A stretch of 64,000 bases of DNA from Paracoccus marcusii (GCF_028621715.1 NZ_CP117466.1:62001-126000), one strand, 5' to 3'; shown: positions 37,235 to 46,302, counted from the first letter of the stretch. Notes: generated by a model not told the origin, from the sequence alone. Translations and numbers: made by a program.

Positions 37235-38197
37235 ATGGCACGCGATCACGGCGGCAATCTGGATGCGGCGCAGGCACGTTTCGGCACGGGCCACTGGATC
37301 GACCTGTCGACCGGCATCAACCGCAGGCCCTGGCCGGTCCAGCCCCTGTCGGACACGGCCTTTCGCGCGCTGCCGATGGCCAGGGCGGAACGGGCGCTGA
37401 TCCGCGTCGCCGCAGAATGGTTCGGCTGCGCGGACGACCATGTCCTGCCGATGGCGGGGGCCACGGCGGCGATCCAGTTGGTGCCGCGCCTGCGGCCCGC
37501 GGGCCACGCGGCGGTGCTGACGCCCAGCTACAACGAATATGCGGCCAGCCTGACCGCCGCGGGCTGGCGTGTCACCCCCGCCCCCGACCTGGACAGGATG
37601 GATGGCGCCGACCTGGCCGTCGTCGTGAACCCCAACAACCCCGACGGGCGGGAATGGTCGCCCCTGGTCCTGGCCGCGCTGGCACGGCGGGTCGGCCTGC
37701 TGATCGTCGACGAAAGTTTCGCGGATGCGCGCCCCGACCTGTCGCTGGCCCGGTCCCTGCCCGCCAATGCGGTGGTGCTGCGCAGCTTTGGCAAGTTCTG
37801 GGGTCTGGCCGGGCTGCGGCTTGGCTTTGCGCTGGCGGACCCGGCCCTGCTGTCGCCGCTGCGCGAGGCCGCGGGCCCCTGGTCCGTCAGCGGCCCCGCA
37901 CTGGAGATCGCGACCGCCGCCATGGCCGACCGGACCTGGGCCGACCACACCGTCACCTATCACGCCGAAGCCGCGCTGAACCTGGACCGGCTGGCCGCGC
38001 GCGCGGGCTGGCGGCCCCTGGGCGGGACGCATCTGTTCCGTCTGTACGACACGCCGGACGCGCAGGCGGCCCAGGACACGCTGGCCCGCGCACATGTCTG
38101 GACCCGGCGCTTTCCCTATTCGGACCGCTGGCTGCGGCTTGGCATTCCCGGCAGCCGGGACGAGTTCGCCCGCGTCGGGCAGGCCCTGACCGGCTAG
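37235..38197 (+). CDS. cobC: Threonine-phosphate decarboxylase (CobC/CobD-type aminotransferase)
   Basis: PLP enzyme (320 aa) that makes the (R)-1-amino-2-propanol phosphate linker of cobalamin; called CobC in Pseudomonas/Rhodobacter and CobD in Salmonella. The N-terminal HGGNLDAAQARFG and DLSTGINRRPWP are diagnostic. PLP Lys is at residue 187 (LRSFGKFWGLAGLRLGF), with VVNPNNPDGRE and LLIVDESFAD before it. The ATG at 37235 follows AAGGGGG. The usual neighbour cbiB is absent here. It shares its last 4 nt with convergent phnA. Confidence 0.9.
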   Translation: MARDHGGNLDAAQARFGTGHWIDLSTGINRRPWPVQPLSDTAFRALPMARAERALIRVAAEWFGCADDHVLPMAGATAAIQLVPRLRPAGHAAVLTPSYNEYAASLTAAGWRVTPAPDLDRMDGADLAVVVNPNNPDGREWSPLVLAALARRVGLLIVDESFADARPDLSLARSLPANAVVLRSFGKFWGLAGLRLGFALADPALLSPLREAAGPWSVSGPALEIATAAMADRTWADHTVTYHAEAALNLDRLAARAGWRPLGGTHLFRLYDTPDAQAAQDTLARAHVWTRRFPYSDRWLRLGIPGSRDEFARVGQALTG

Positions 38198-38490
38198 CGC
38201 TTGCGCAGGAATTCCGTGCGCAGGACCAGGCCCCTGATGCCGTCGTGGCGACAGTCGACCTCTGCCGGGTCGTCGGTCAGGCGGATGCCGCGGATCACGG
38301 TGCCCTGCTTGATCACGGTGCTGCTGCCCTTGACCTTCAGGTCCTTGATGACGACCACCTGGTCGCCGTCGGCCAGCGGCGTGCCCGCGCTGTCGCGCAC
38401 GATGCCGGCGGCGGCGGCCTCGGCCGCGACCTCGGCGGCGGGGCGCCATTCTCCCGTGGCCTCGTCATAGACATAGTCGTCATCGGCCAT
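38194..38490 (-). CDS. PhnA/YjdM-family protein lacking the N-terminal zinc ribbon
   Basis: A 98-aa protein. Residues ~35-98 carry the PhnA core (GTPLADGDQVVVIKDLKVKG, IKQGTVIRGIRL, VDCRHDGIRGLVLRTEFLRK). In E. coli the first ~35 residues form a four-cysteine zinc ribbon. Here they are DDDYVYDEATGEWRPAAEV and an Ala-rich helix, with no Cys; the EYTYED...YEW pattern is partly kept. The name alkylphosphonate utilisation protein is historical; the function is unknown. It converges on cobC. Confidence 0.88.
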   Translation of the reverse strand: MADDDYVYDEATGEWRPAAEVAAEAAAAGIVRDSAGTPLADGDQVVVIKDLKVKGSSTVIKQGTVIRGIRLTDDPAEVDCRHDGIRGLVLRTEFLRKR

Positions 38491-38620
38491 GGTCTGCCCT
38501 TTCGCGGCTGGCGGCGCAGGGTGCCGCCCGTCACGCCTTAGGCCGCAGGGGCGGGCCGCGCAACCTCTGGCGCAGGGCGCGGGGTTTGGCCATGATGGGC
38601 CTGCGAAAAGGATGCCCCCG

Positions 38621-39085
38621 ATGATGCGACTTGCCCTGTTCCTGACGATGCTGGCCGCCCCCGCGGCCTTGGCCGACGCACCGCTGATGGTGCTGGACCG
38701 CACGCAGCTGCCGTTCGACCTGGGGCCCGGGAACCCCGCCAACAGCCCCGCGCGGCCGGGCAATGCACCCCATGCGGCCTGGAACTCGGCCGGAAACACC
38801 GCGAACGCGCCGACCGCACCGGGCAACCGCCCCACCGACCGCGTGAACGAGGGGCGGGTGATCTTCACCTCGGACGGGTCGGTCGTGGGCTATTACGCGC
38901 CGAACGCGGTCGGGGTGCTGAACCTGTTCGACACCCAAGGCCGGCGCATCGCCTATCGCCCGGCGCGGGGCACGAAAAGCCTGTTCACCGTGCAGGGCGC
39001 CTGGTGCGGCACGGTCGACGGGCTGCGCGACGGCAGTCTGGTGCTGGCGGTCACGCCCGATTGCGCGCGCCAGTTCATGCGCTGA
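38621..39085 (+). CDS. Exported hypothetical protein
   Basis: A 154-aa protein with a clear signal peptide (MMRLALFLTMLAAPAALA, cut before DAP), then a Asn/Pro/Gly-rich repeat-like region (GPGNPANSPARPGNAP..., about residues 36-65) and a small C-terminal beta domain (GRVIFTSDGSVVGYYAP, LNLFDTQGRRIAYRP) with two Cys that could form a disulfide. AAAGGA lies 8 nt upstream of the ATG. Function unknown. Confidence 0.78.
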   Translation: MMRLALFLTMLAAPAALADAPLMVLDRTQLPFDLGPGNPANSPARPGNAPHAAWNSAGNTANAPTAPGNRPTDRVNEGRVIFTSDGSVVGYYAPNAVGVLNLFDTQGRRIAYRPARGTKSLFTVQGAWCGTVDGLRDGSLVLAVTPDCARQFMR

Positions 39086-39139
39086 CACCCTATCGTCACA
39101 TTCCGTCCCTAGACCGCAGCAAAGCCACCGGAGACGCAG

Positions 39140-40042
39140 ATGAACGACTACAAGGACTGGCTGCAGGCAGAACTGCAGGAGACCCTGGACGAGGATATCG
39201 AACTGGAGATGGAGGACGCCGCCCTGTCGGCCGAAATCCGGCGCATCTATCGCAGCCACCATCCCGACCAGATGGACCGCAAGCTGTATTTCCGCGAACT
39301 GCTGCGCCTTCAATCTGAACTGATCCGCCTTCAGGACTGGGTCAGCCACAACAACGAACGCGTCGTCGTGCTGTTCGAGGGGCGCGACAGCGCCGGCAAG
39401 GGCGGCGCCATCAAGCGCATCACGCAGCGGCTGAACCCGCGCGTGGCCCGCGTCGTCGCCCTGCCCGCCCCGTCCGACCGGGAAAAGACGCAGTGGTACT
39501 TCCAGCGCTATGTGCCTCATCTGCCGGCGGGAGGAGAGTTCGTGCTGTTCGACCGCAGCTGGTACAACCGTGCGGGCGTGGAACGCGTCATGGGCTTTGC
39601 CACCGAGGATCAGGTCGAACAGTTCTTCCAGGACGTGCCCGAATTCGAACGCATGCTGGTCCGGTCGGGCATCAGGCTGGTGAAGTACTGGTTCTCGATC
39701 ACGGACGAGGAGCAGCAGATGCGGTTCCAGATGCGCATCCACGACCCCCTCAAGCAGTGGAAGCTGTCGCCCATGGACCTGCAGTCCCGCGTCCGGTGGG
39801 AGGCCTATACCAAGGCCAAGGAGGACATGTTCGAACGCACGAACATCCCCGAGGCGCCTTGGTACATCGTGCCCGGCAATGACAAGAAGCGCGCGCGTCT
39901 GAACTGCATCGACCACCTGCTGGGCCTGATCCCCTATGGCGACGTGGACCACGAACAGATCACCCTGCCCGACCGCGTCTTCAACCCCGATTATGAGCGC
40001 GACGCGGTCCCCCGCGAGCTGTATGTTCCGCAAAAATACTGA
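39140..40042 (+). CDS. ppk2: Polyphosphate kinase 2
   Basis: Transfers phosphate from polyphosphate to nucleoside diphosphates (class I PPK2). The 300-aa single-domain protein has Walker A GRDSAGKG at residues 81-88, Walker B with Asp138 (FVLFDRSWYNRAGVERVMGF) and the lid region (PLKQWKLSPMDLQSRVRWE). The N-terminal tail of ~40 acidic residues is normal. GGAG precedes the ATG. Followed after 9 nt by the PhzF-family gene. Confidence 0.95.
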   Translation: MNDYKDWLQAELQETLDEDIELEMEDAALSAEIRRIYRSHHPDQMDRKLYFRELLRLQSELIRLQDWVSHNNERVVVLFEGRDSAGKGGAIKRITQRLNPRVARVVALPAPSDREKTQWYFQRYVPHLPAGGEFVLFDRSWYNRAGVERVMGFATEDQVEQFFQDVPEFERMLVRSGIRLVKYWFSITDEEQQMRFQMRIHDPLKQWKLSPMDLQSRVRWEAYTKAKEDMFERTNIPEAPWYIVPGNDKKRARLNCIDHLLGLIPYGDVDHEQITLPDRVFNPDYERDAVPRELYVPQKY

Positions 40043-40051
40043 ACCGGGGCG

Positions 40052-40912
40052 ATGATGCTGGAATATCATGTCTATGACGTCTTCACCGACCGGCCCTTTG
40101 CGGGCAATCCGCTGGCCGTGGTCATGGGGGCCGATGCGCTGAGCACGCGGCAGATGCAGACCATCGCCCGCCAGTTCAACCTGTCCGAGACGATCTTCGT
40201 CATGGCCCCGCGCGATCCCGCGCACCGCGCCCGCGTCCGCATCTTCCTGCCGCTGGCAGAGATCCCCTTCGCGGGTCACCCTACCATCGGCTGCGCGCTG
40301 CACCTGTCGGCGGGCGACGGCGATCTGGTGCTGGAGGAGGAGGCCGGGCCGGTCCCGGTGACCATCCGCGACGGCCTGGCCGAATTCGCGGCCCCCGTGC
40401 TGCCGCAGCTGGGCGATGCGGTTGCCGCTGACCTGGCGGCGGCGGGCCTGGGCCTCGGCGCGGATCAGGTGGGTTTCGACACGCACCGCCCGGTCGTGGC
40501 CCATGCGGGTCCGGCCTTCATCTTCTTGCCGCTGCGCGACGCGCAGGCCCTGGCGGATGCCCGCCCGGCCGGGGCCGCATTCGAGGCGCTGACGGCACGG
40601 GTCGGCAAGGTCTATGCCTATGCCCCCGACGGCGCAGGGTTTCGCGCGCGCATGTTCGCCCCCGGCAGCGGCGTCCCCGAGGACCCCGCCACCGGATCGG
40701 CCACCGCGACCCTGGCCGCCCCCCTGCTGGCCGCAGGCGTCCTGCCCGAGGGAGAGACGCGCCTGTCCCTGCGCCAGGGGGTCGAGATGGGGCGCCCGTC
40801 GCAGCTGGGCCTGCGCATCGCCGTCAAGGGCGGCGCGCTGGCGCAGGTCTGCGTGTCCGGCCGTGCCGTTCCCGTGGCCCAAGGCCGCATCCGCATTCCG
40901 GAGGACACATGA
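40052..40912 (+). CDS. PhzF-family isomerase/epimerase
   Basis: A 286-aa protein of the PhzF/diaminopimelate-epimerase-like fold. Landmarks: YHVYDVFTDRPFAGNPLAVV, QFNLSETIFVM with the catalytic Glu, LPLAEIPFAGHPTIGCA, and FAPGSGVPEDPATGSATA. No phenazine genes are nearby, so this is one of the many PhzF homologues of unknown substrate. Its TGA overlaps the DUF1330 start. Confidence 0.92.
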   Translation: MMLEYHVYDVFTDRPFAGNPLAVVMGADALSTRQMQTIARQFNLSETIFVMAPRDPAHRARVRIFLPLAEIPFAGHPTIGCALHLSAGDGDLVLEEEAGPVPVTIRDGLAEFAAPVLPQLGDAVAADLAAAGLGLGADQVGFDTHRPVVAHAGPAFIFLPLRDAQALADARPAGAAFEALTARVGKVYAYAPDGAGFRARMFAPGSGVPEDPATGSATATLAAPLLAAGVLPEGETRLSLRQGVEMGRPSQLGLRIAVKGGALAQVCVSGRAVPVAQGRIRIPEDT

Positions 40913-41202
40913 CCAAGGCCTATTGGATCGCCCATGTGACGATCGACGACCCCGACGCCTATGACGCCTATCGCCGGGCCAATGCCGCGCCCTTTGCCGA
41001 ATACGGCGCGCGCTTCCTGGTGCGCGGTGGCGCGCAGCAGGTGGTCGAGGGCCATGCCCGCCCCCGCAGCGTCGTGATCGAGTTCCCGTCGCTGGAGGCG
41101 GCGCAAGCCTGTTACGACAGTCCCGGCTATCAGGCGGCCAAGGCGCTGCGCGAGCCGGTCTCTGCCGCAGATGTGATCATCGTCGAGGGCTGGCCCGGCT
41201 AG
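40909..41202 (+). CDS. DUF1330 domain-containing protein
   Basis: A 97-aa ferredoxin-like (dimeric alpha-beta barrel) protein. AYWIAHVTIDDPDAYDAYRRA, LVRGGAQQVVEG and VIEFPSLEAAQACYDSPGYQ are the standard DUF1330 segments. Start overlaps the phzF-like stop (ATGA), so the two are coupled. Function unknown. Confidence 0.93.
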   Translation: MTKAYWIAHVTIDDPDAYDAYRRANAAPFAEYGARFLVRGGAQQVVEGHARPRSVVIEFPSLEAAQACYDSPGYQAAKALREPVSAADVIIVEGWPG

Positions 41203-41234
41203 ACCGCGGGCACCTGCGGGGGCATCCTTCGGCC

Positions 41235-41684
41235 ATGTTCATGGACCTACTGACACGCCTGATGGGCGATACCGCCGCGCCGATCGACCGCGACGATGCC
41301 GAACTGGCCATCGCCGCGCTGCTGGTGCGCGTGGCGCGGGCCGACGATCATTACGATCAGCCTGAACGTGACCGCATCGAACAGGTCCTGTCCCGCCGCG
41401 GTCTGACTGCCGCCGAGGCCGCCGCCCGCCGCGCCCAGGCCGAGGCGCTGGAGGCGGAGGCCAGCGACACCGTCCGCTTTACCCGCCAGATCAAGGACCG
41501 CATCGCGCTGGAGGATCGTCGTGCCGTTCTGGCCGCGCTGTGGGAGGTCGCCTATGCCGACAACAGCCGCGGCGCGGATGAGGACAGCCTGATCCGCCTG
41601 GTCTCCAGCCTTCTGGGCATGACCGACCGCGAATCGGCCGAGATCCGTCAGCAGGTGCTGGCCCGGACGGGCCTAAAACCCTAA
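41235..41684 (+). CDS. TerB-family (DUF533-like) protein
   Basis: A 149-aa helical protein of the TerB/DjlA-N-like superfamily. LAIAALLVRVARADDHYDQPERDRI and VLAALWEVAYADNSRGADEDSLI are the paired helix motifs with acidic residues. No ter operon is near, so a tellurite role is unlikely; in Rhodobacteraceae this gene is commonly solitary. It converges on the FAD oxidoreductase gene with a 12-nt overlap. Confidence 0.88.
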   Translation: MFMDLLTRLMGDTAAPIDRDDAELAIAALLVRVARADDHYDQPERDRIEQVLSRRGLTAAEAAARRAQAEALEAEASDTVRFTRQIKDRIALEDRRAVLAALWEVAYADNSRGADEDSLIRLVSSLLGMTDRESAEIRQQVLARTGLKP

Positions 41685-42968
41685 CCGGTCGCGCAGCCCG
41701 AACCACGCCATCCCCGCCACCAGCAGCGGCTTGCGCAGGGCCGCACCGCCCGGAAAGGGCCGGGTGGGAACGGCGGCCATGGCGTCGAACCGTTCGGCCT
41801 GGCCCGCCACGGCCTCGGCCATCAACTGCCCCGCCAGCGTGGCCATCGCCACGCCATGCCCGGAATAGCCGCTGGCCGACAGGCAGTTCGGCGCGGGCCG
41901 GGTGAAGCAGGGCATGCGGTTCATGGTGATGGCCAGCGTCCCGCCCCAGGCATGGGTCAGGGGCACGTCCTGCAGCTGCGGATAGACCGACAGCAGATGC
42001 GGGCGGACCACCGCCGCAATGTCGCGCGGAAAGCGGTAGGTGACCGTCTCTCCACCGCCGAAGACCAGCCGACGGTCGTCGTCGACGCGCCAGTAGTTCA
42101 CCACGAACTTCGTGTCTGCCACAGCGATGCGGTCCGGCAGGATCTCGGGGTGATCATCCAGCGGCGGGGTCGCGACGATATAGTTGTTGATGGGCATGAC
42201 CCGCGCGGCGACGCCCCGGTCCAGATCGCCCAGATAGCCGTTGCAGGCCAGGATGACGTGATCGGCCCGCAGCACGCCCTGATCGGTGCGGATGATGCTG
42301 GGCGCACCATGGGTCAGGTCGGTGACCTGCGCGCGCTCATGGATCACGACGCCCGCATCCCGCGCCAGCCGCGCCATCCCAAGGGCCAGCGCCAGCGGCT
42401 GCACATGCCCCGCCCCGCGGTCCAGATCGCCGCCGACATAGGCAGTGCTGCCCAAGGCCGCCGCCAGCCCGTCGCGATCCAGGGGCGTGACCCGGTCGTA
42501 GCCGTAATGCCGTGCCAGATGGTCGGCCATGTGGCGGGCGTGATCGACCTCGGACGCGGTACGGCAGGCATGTGCGATGCCGTCGCGGACCCGCACGCCC
42601 GCTTCGGCGGCGATGGTGCGGACGGCGGCCTTGGCCTCCTCAGCCAGGTCCCACAGGCGGCGGGCCATGTCGCGGCCCAGCTGCGCCTCCAGCCAGTCGA
42701 CCTCCTGCCGCTGGCCGGACCCGATCTGGCCGCCGTTGCGGCCCGAGGCGCCGAACCCCACACGCTGCGCCTCCAGCACCCGGACCGACAGGCCCCGGCG
42801 CGCCAGATGCAGCGCGGCCGACAGGCCGGTATAGCCCGCCCCGATCACCGCCACATCCGCCCGCGCCTCGCCCCGCAGGGGCGGCAGGTCGGGCTGCGGC
42901 CCGCACTGATCGGCATAGAGGCTGGGCGGATAGGCCCCTAGCCGGTCGTTCAGGTGCAGCAGGTTCAT
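41673..42968 (-). CDS. puuB: FAD-dependent oxidoreductase, gamma-glutamylputrescine oxidase-like
   Basis: DAO-family flavoenzyme (431 aa) resembling PuuB, which oxidises gamma-glutamylputrescine to the aldehyde. The FAD-binding VAVIGAGYTGLSAALHLARRG is near residue 40, followed by FGASGRNGGQIGSGQR. C-terminal HAWGGTLAITMNRMPCF and ASGYSGHGVAMATLAG are typical. The ATG at 42968 (MNLLHLNDR) overlaps the stop of the glutamine-synthetase-like gene (ATGA), supporting a joint pathway. Specificity is inferred from that pairing. Confidence 0.88.
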   Translation of the reverse strand: MNLLHLNDRLGAYPPSLYADQCGPQPDLPPLRGEARADVAVIGAGYTGLSAALHLARRGLSVRVLEAQRVGFGASGRNGGQIGSGQRQEVDWLEAQLGRDMARRLWDLAEEAKAAVRTIAAEAGVRVRDGIAHACRTASEVDHARHMADHLARHYGYDRVTPLDRDGLAAALGSTAYVGGDLDRGAGHVQPLALALGMARLARDAGVVIHERAQVTDLTHGAPSIIRTDQGVLRADHVILACNGYLGDLDRGVAARVMPINNYIVATPPLDDHPEILPDRIAVADTKFVVNYWRVDDDRRLVFGGGETVTYRFPRDIAAVVRPHLLSVYPQLQDVPLTHAWGGTLAITMNRMPCFTRPAPNCLSASGYSGHGVAMATLAGQLMAEAVAGQAERFDAMAAVPTRPFPGGAALRKPLLVAGMAWFGLRDRLGF

Positions 42969-44320
42969 ACGTTCAGCAGCAGATGTTCGCGTTCCCACGG
43001 GCTGATGACCTGCAGAAACTCCTTGTATTCATTGCGCTTGACCGATTCGTAGACGGCGCAGAAATCCTCGCCCAAGACGCCGCGCATGGGCGCGCTCTCC
43101 GACATCAGGTCCAGCGCGTCGCCCAGGTTGTAGGGCAGCTCGTCCTCGGACATGTAGGCGTCGCCCAGGCATTCGGCGCGCGGGTTCTCGGCCTCCAGAA
43201 GGCCCAGATAGCCACAGGCCAGGCTGGCCGCGATCCCCAGATAGGGGTTGCAGTCCATGCCCGCCAGCCGGTTCTCCAGCCGCCGCGCCTCGGGCCCCGA
43301 GATCGGCACGCGCAGGCCCGTGGTACGGTTGTCGCGCCCCCATTCCAGGTTGATCGGCGCCGCGAAGTCCGGGACATAGCGGCGATAGCTGTTCACATAG
43401 GGTGCCAGCAGCGCGATGGCGGCGGGCAGGTGCTTCTGCATGCCGGCGATGAAATGCAGGAAGGCCGGCGTCTCGCGGCCCTTTTCGTCGGAAAAGATGT
43501 TCCGGCCCGTCTCGATATCCGTGATCGAATGATGGATGTGCATGGCGCTGCCCGGCTCGCCCTCGATGGGCTTGGCCATGAAGGTGGCAAAGCAGTCGTG
43601 GCGCAGCGCGGCCTCGCGGATCAGCCGCTTGAAGTAGAAGATCTCGTCGGCCAGGGCCACCGGATCGCCATGGTTCAGGTTGATCTCGACCTGGCCCGCG
43701 CCGCCCTCCTGCAGGATGCCGTCGATCTCGAAGCCCTGCGCCTCGGCAAAGTCGTAGATGTCGTCGATGACCTTGCCGTATTCGTCCACCGCCGACATGG
43801 AATAGGCCTGTTTTGCCGCCGCGCGCCTGCCCGTGCGGCCCATGGGCGGGATGATCGGCTGGTTCGGGTCGATGTTCCGGGCGACCAGGAAGAACTCCAT
43901 CTCGGGCGCCACGACCGGGTTCCAGCCCTTGTCACGGTACAGCTGCACCACGCGTTTCAGCACGTTGCGCGGTGCGATGGGCATGGGGTTGCCCTGCTGG
44001 TCGGTCGCGTCATGGATGACCTGGATGGTCCAGTCCGCGGTCCAGGGTGCGGCGGTGGCGGTGGAATAGTCGGGGACCATCACCATGTCCGGTTCGGTGA
44101 AGGCGCCCGACGGGTTGTCGGCCCATTCCCCGGTGATCGTCTGCAGGAAGATCGAATTGGGCAGGTAGAACTGGTTCTGCCGCGCGAATTTCGACGCGGG
44201 CATGGCCTTGCCACGGGCGACGCCCGCCATGTCGGCCACGATGCATTCGACCTCGTCCAGGCGGCGCCCCGACATGAAGTCGCGCGCGGCCTGGGGCAGT
44301 TTCTCGGTCCAGTCGCTCAT
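42965..44320 (-). CDS. puuA: Glutamine synthetase family protein, gamma-glutamylputrescine synthetase-like
   Basis: ATP-dependent ligase (451 aa) of the GS superfamily, closest in style to PuuA, which joins glutamate to putrescine. Active-site segments are intact: metal and substrate ligands in PEMEFFLVA, EGGAGQVEINL and SAMHIHHSI, plus EWGRDNRTTGLRVP. It lacks the adenylylation-site context of GlnA. The ATG at 44320 overlaps the TGA of the amidotransferase gene upstream. It forms an operon with that gene and the FAD oxidase. Confidence 0.9.
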   Translation of the reverse strand: MSDWTEKLPQAARDFMSGRRLDEVECIVADMAGVARGKAMPASKFARQNQFYLPNSIFLQTITGEWADNPSGAFTEPDMVMVPDYSTATAAPWTADWTIQVIHDATDQQGNPMPIAPRNVLKRVVQLYRDKGWNPVVAPEMEFFLVARNIDPNQPIIPPMGRTGRRAAAKQAYSMSAVDEYGKVIDDIYDFAEAQGFEIDGILQEGGAGQVEINLNHGDPVALADEIFYFKRLIREAALRHDCFATFMAKPIEGEPGSAMHIHHSITDIETGRNIFSDEKGRETPAFLHFIAGMQKHLPAAIALLAPYVNSYRRYVPDFAAPINLEWGRDNRTTGLRVPISGPEARRLENRLAGMDCNPYLGIAASLACGYLGLLEAENPRAECLGDAYMSEDELPYNLGDALDLMSESAPMRGVLGEDFCAVYESVKRNEYKEFLQVISPWEREHLLLNV

Positions 44321-45024
44321 GCGGCACCTTTGTCGGCTCGCGCCAGGGCGCGGGGTTGCTTGAAGAAGGCCTCGATCCGGTCGGCCAGCAGGGACGCGCC
44401 ATCGGCCTGCCCCATGCGGGCCGCAGCCCCGGCCAGCAGGTCGTCCGGCACGACGCCCTTGGCGCGGGTGTCCATCAGCCCTTGGATGAAGTCGTCGCCG
44501 AATTCCGGATGCGCCTGAACGGTAAAGGCCCGGTCGCCATAGATCAGCGCGGCATTCTCGCAGAACGCGTTGCGGCCCGCGACCTGCGCGCCGGGCGGCA
44601 GGGCCACGACCTGATCCTGGTGCCAGGCGTTCAGCGTGACGGGCTGGCCGCCGAAATCGTAATCCTGCGCGCCCACGGCCCAACCGCCGGGATGCTTGAC
44701 CACGGTGCCGCCCAGGGCCTGCGCGATGATCTGATGACCAAAGCAGATGCCGACCATCGGCACGCCTGCGTCATGGACGCGGCGGATGAAATCCTCCAGC
44801 GGCGGGATGAAGGCGTGATCCTCATAGGCCCCGTGGCGCGAGCCGGTCAGCAGCCAGCCGTCGGCATCGTGGATGTCCTGTGGAAACTCCATCCCCTCGA
44901 CATGCCAGGTGGTGAAGTCGAATCCGCGCCCGGCCAGCAGGCGCACGAACATGTCCGGATAGTCGCCCAAATCCCGCTTCAGCTGCGCCGGCGACTGGCC
45001 GCATTGAAGGATGCCGATCCGCAT
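44317..45024 (-). CDS. Class I (GMP-synthase-like) glutamine amidotransferase
   Basis: A 235-aa stand-alone class I amidotransferase. The catalytic triad is Cys94 (GICFGHQ), His172 and Glu174 (QAHPEFG). It heads the three-gene operon with the PuuA- and PuuB-like genes. It is not the C26-type PuuD hydrolase of E. coli, so whether it removes gamma-glutamyl groups or has another role is open. The longer upstream frame is discarded because the ATG at 45024 starts the beta strand MRIGILQCGQ. Confidence 0.9.
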   Translation of the reverse strand: MRIGILQCGQSPAQLKRDLGDYPDMFVRLLAGRGFDFTTWHVEGMEFPQDIHDADGWLLTGSRHGAYEDHAFIPPLEDFIRRVHDAGVPMVGICFGHQIIAQALGGTVVKHPGGWAVGAQDYDFGGQPVTLNAWHQDQVVALPPGAQVAGRNAFCENAALIYGDRAFTVQAHPEFGDDFIQGLMDTRAKGVVPDDLLAGAAARMGQADGASLLADRIEAFFKQPRALARADKGAA

Positions 45025-45162
45025 GAAAAACCTTGATGTTGCTTGTGTCCGAAGCCTAGTCGCCCCGCAGGGGGGGCCGCAAGGGGGGCGTTTGCGCCTT
45101 TTGGCGGTCTGGCCGCGCGGACGCACAGGCGCTAGGCTGCGCGCAACTGAAAGGATGCACCC

Positions 45163-46302
45163 ATGCCCCATCAGCGCCCCGAGGTCGACCCGGACGGCCT
45201 TGACGAATTCTCGGTCGTGTTCACCGACCGGTCACTGAACCACATGTCGAAACGCTTTCAGCAGGTCATGCGCGACCTGTCGGCGGGTCTGTGCGAGGTC
45301 TATGGCGCGGCCCAGGTGGCGATCGTACCGGGCGGCGGCAGCTATGCGATGGAATCGGTCGCGCGCCAGTTCGGGCGCGACGCGCATGCGCTGATCGTCA
45401 GGAACGGCTGGTTCAGCTATCGCTGGAGCCAGATATTCGACGCGGGCGCATTCGCGCGCGAGGTGACCGTGGTCAAGGCCCGCCCGCAGGGGAACGCGCC
45501 CCAGCCCGCCTATGCGCCCCCGCCCATCGACGAGGTCGTGGCCCGCATCCGCGAGACGCGCCCCGACGCGGTCTTTGCCCCGCATGTGGAGACCTCGGCC
45601 GGGCTGATCCTGCCCGACGACTATATCACCGCGCTGGCCGATGCCGCGCATGAGGTGGGTGCCCTGATGGTGCTGGACTGCATCGCGTCGGGTGCGATCT
45701 GGGTCGACATGCGGGCCACGGGCGTCGACGTGCTGATCTCGGCCCCGCAAAAGGGCTGGTCGGCCTCGCCCGCCGCAGGCCTTGTCATGTTGTCCGATCG
45801 CGCCGCCGAACGACTGGCCACCACCGACAGCGACAGCTTTGCGCTGGACCTTAAGAAATGGCGCACGATCATGCAGGCCTATCTGGATGGCGGCCATGCC
45901 TATCACGCGACCATGCCCACCGACGCGCTGCTGGGCCTGCGCGACGCGATGGAGGAGACCCGCGCGATGGGGTTCGCCGCCGCGCGCGACGCGCAATGGC
46001 GCCTTGGCCGGGCGGTCCGCGACGAACTGTCCGCGCGCGGCATCCGCTCGGTCGCGGCCGAGGGGTTCCAGGCGCCGGGCGTCGTGGTCAGCTATACCGA
46101 CGACCCCGAGGTCAAGTCTGGCAAGGCCTTTGCCGCCCTCGGCACCCAGATCGCGGCGGGCGTGCCGTTGGCCGTGGATGAGGGGGCCGACTTCTCGACC
46201 TTCCGCATCGGGCTGTTCGGTCTGGACAAGCTGCGCGATGTCGACGGCACGATGGCCCGGCTTGTGCCGGTGCTGGACCAGGCGACCGCCCCGCGCGGCT
46301 AA
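45163..46302 (+). CDS. Class V PLP-dependent aminotransferase
   Basis: A 379-aa class V aminotransferase, similar in style to serine-glyoxylate/alanine-glyoxylate enzymes. PLP Lys is residue 197 (ISAPQKGWSASPA), Asp in MVLDCIASG contacts the ring, and VPGGGSYAMESVARQFG binds the phosphate. It is divergent from the putrescine-type operon with 138 bases between, so it may share its regulation. Substrate unknown. Confidence 0.9.
   Translation: MPHQRPEVDPDGLDEFSVVFTDRSLNHMSKRFQQVMRDLSAGLCEVYGAAQVAIVPGGGSYAMESVARQFGRDAHALIVRNGWFSYRWSQIFDAGAFAREVTVVKARPQGNAPQPAYAPPPIDEVVARIRETRPDAVFAPHVETSAGLILPDDYITALADAAHEVGALMVLDCIASGAIWVDMRATGVDVLISAPQKGWSASPAAGLVMLSDRAAERLATTDSDSFALDLKKWRTIMQAYLDGGHAYHATMPTDALLGLRDAMEETRAMGFAAARDAQWRLGRAVRDELSARGIRSVAAEGFQAPGVVVSYTDDPEVKSGKAFAALGTQIAAGVPLAVDEGADFSTFRIGLFGLDKLRDVDGTMARLVPVLDQATAPRG

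Noticed and set aside
38531..40882. 783-residue minus-strand open frame
   Set aside because: Antisense to the exported protein, ppk2 and the phzF-like gene; composition is that of a shadow frame.
40052..40912. Phenazine biosynthesis
   Set aside because: Only a PhzF homologue is present; none of the core phenazine genes are nearby.
41235..41684. Tellurite-resistance determinant (TerB here, TerC at 61806)
   Set aside because: The two genes are 20 kb apart, without terA, terD or terZ; each is a common solitary family member.
44317..45024. PuuD gamma-glutamyl-GABA hydrolase
   Set aside because: The active-site pattern is CFGHQ with AHPEF of GMP-synthase-type amidotransferases, not the C26 hydrolase pattern.
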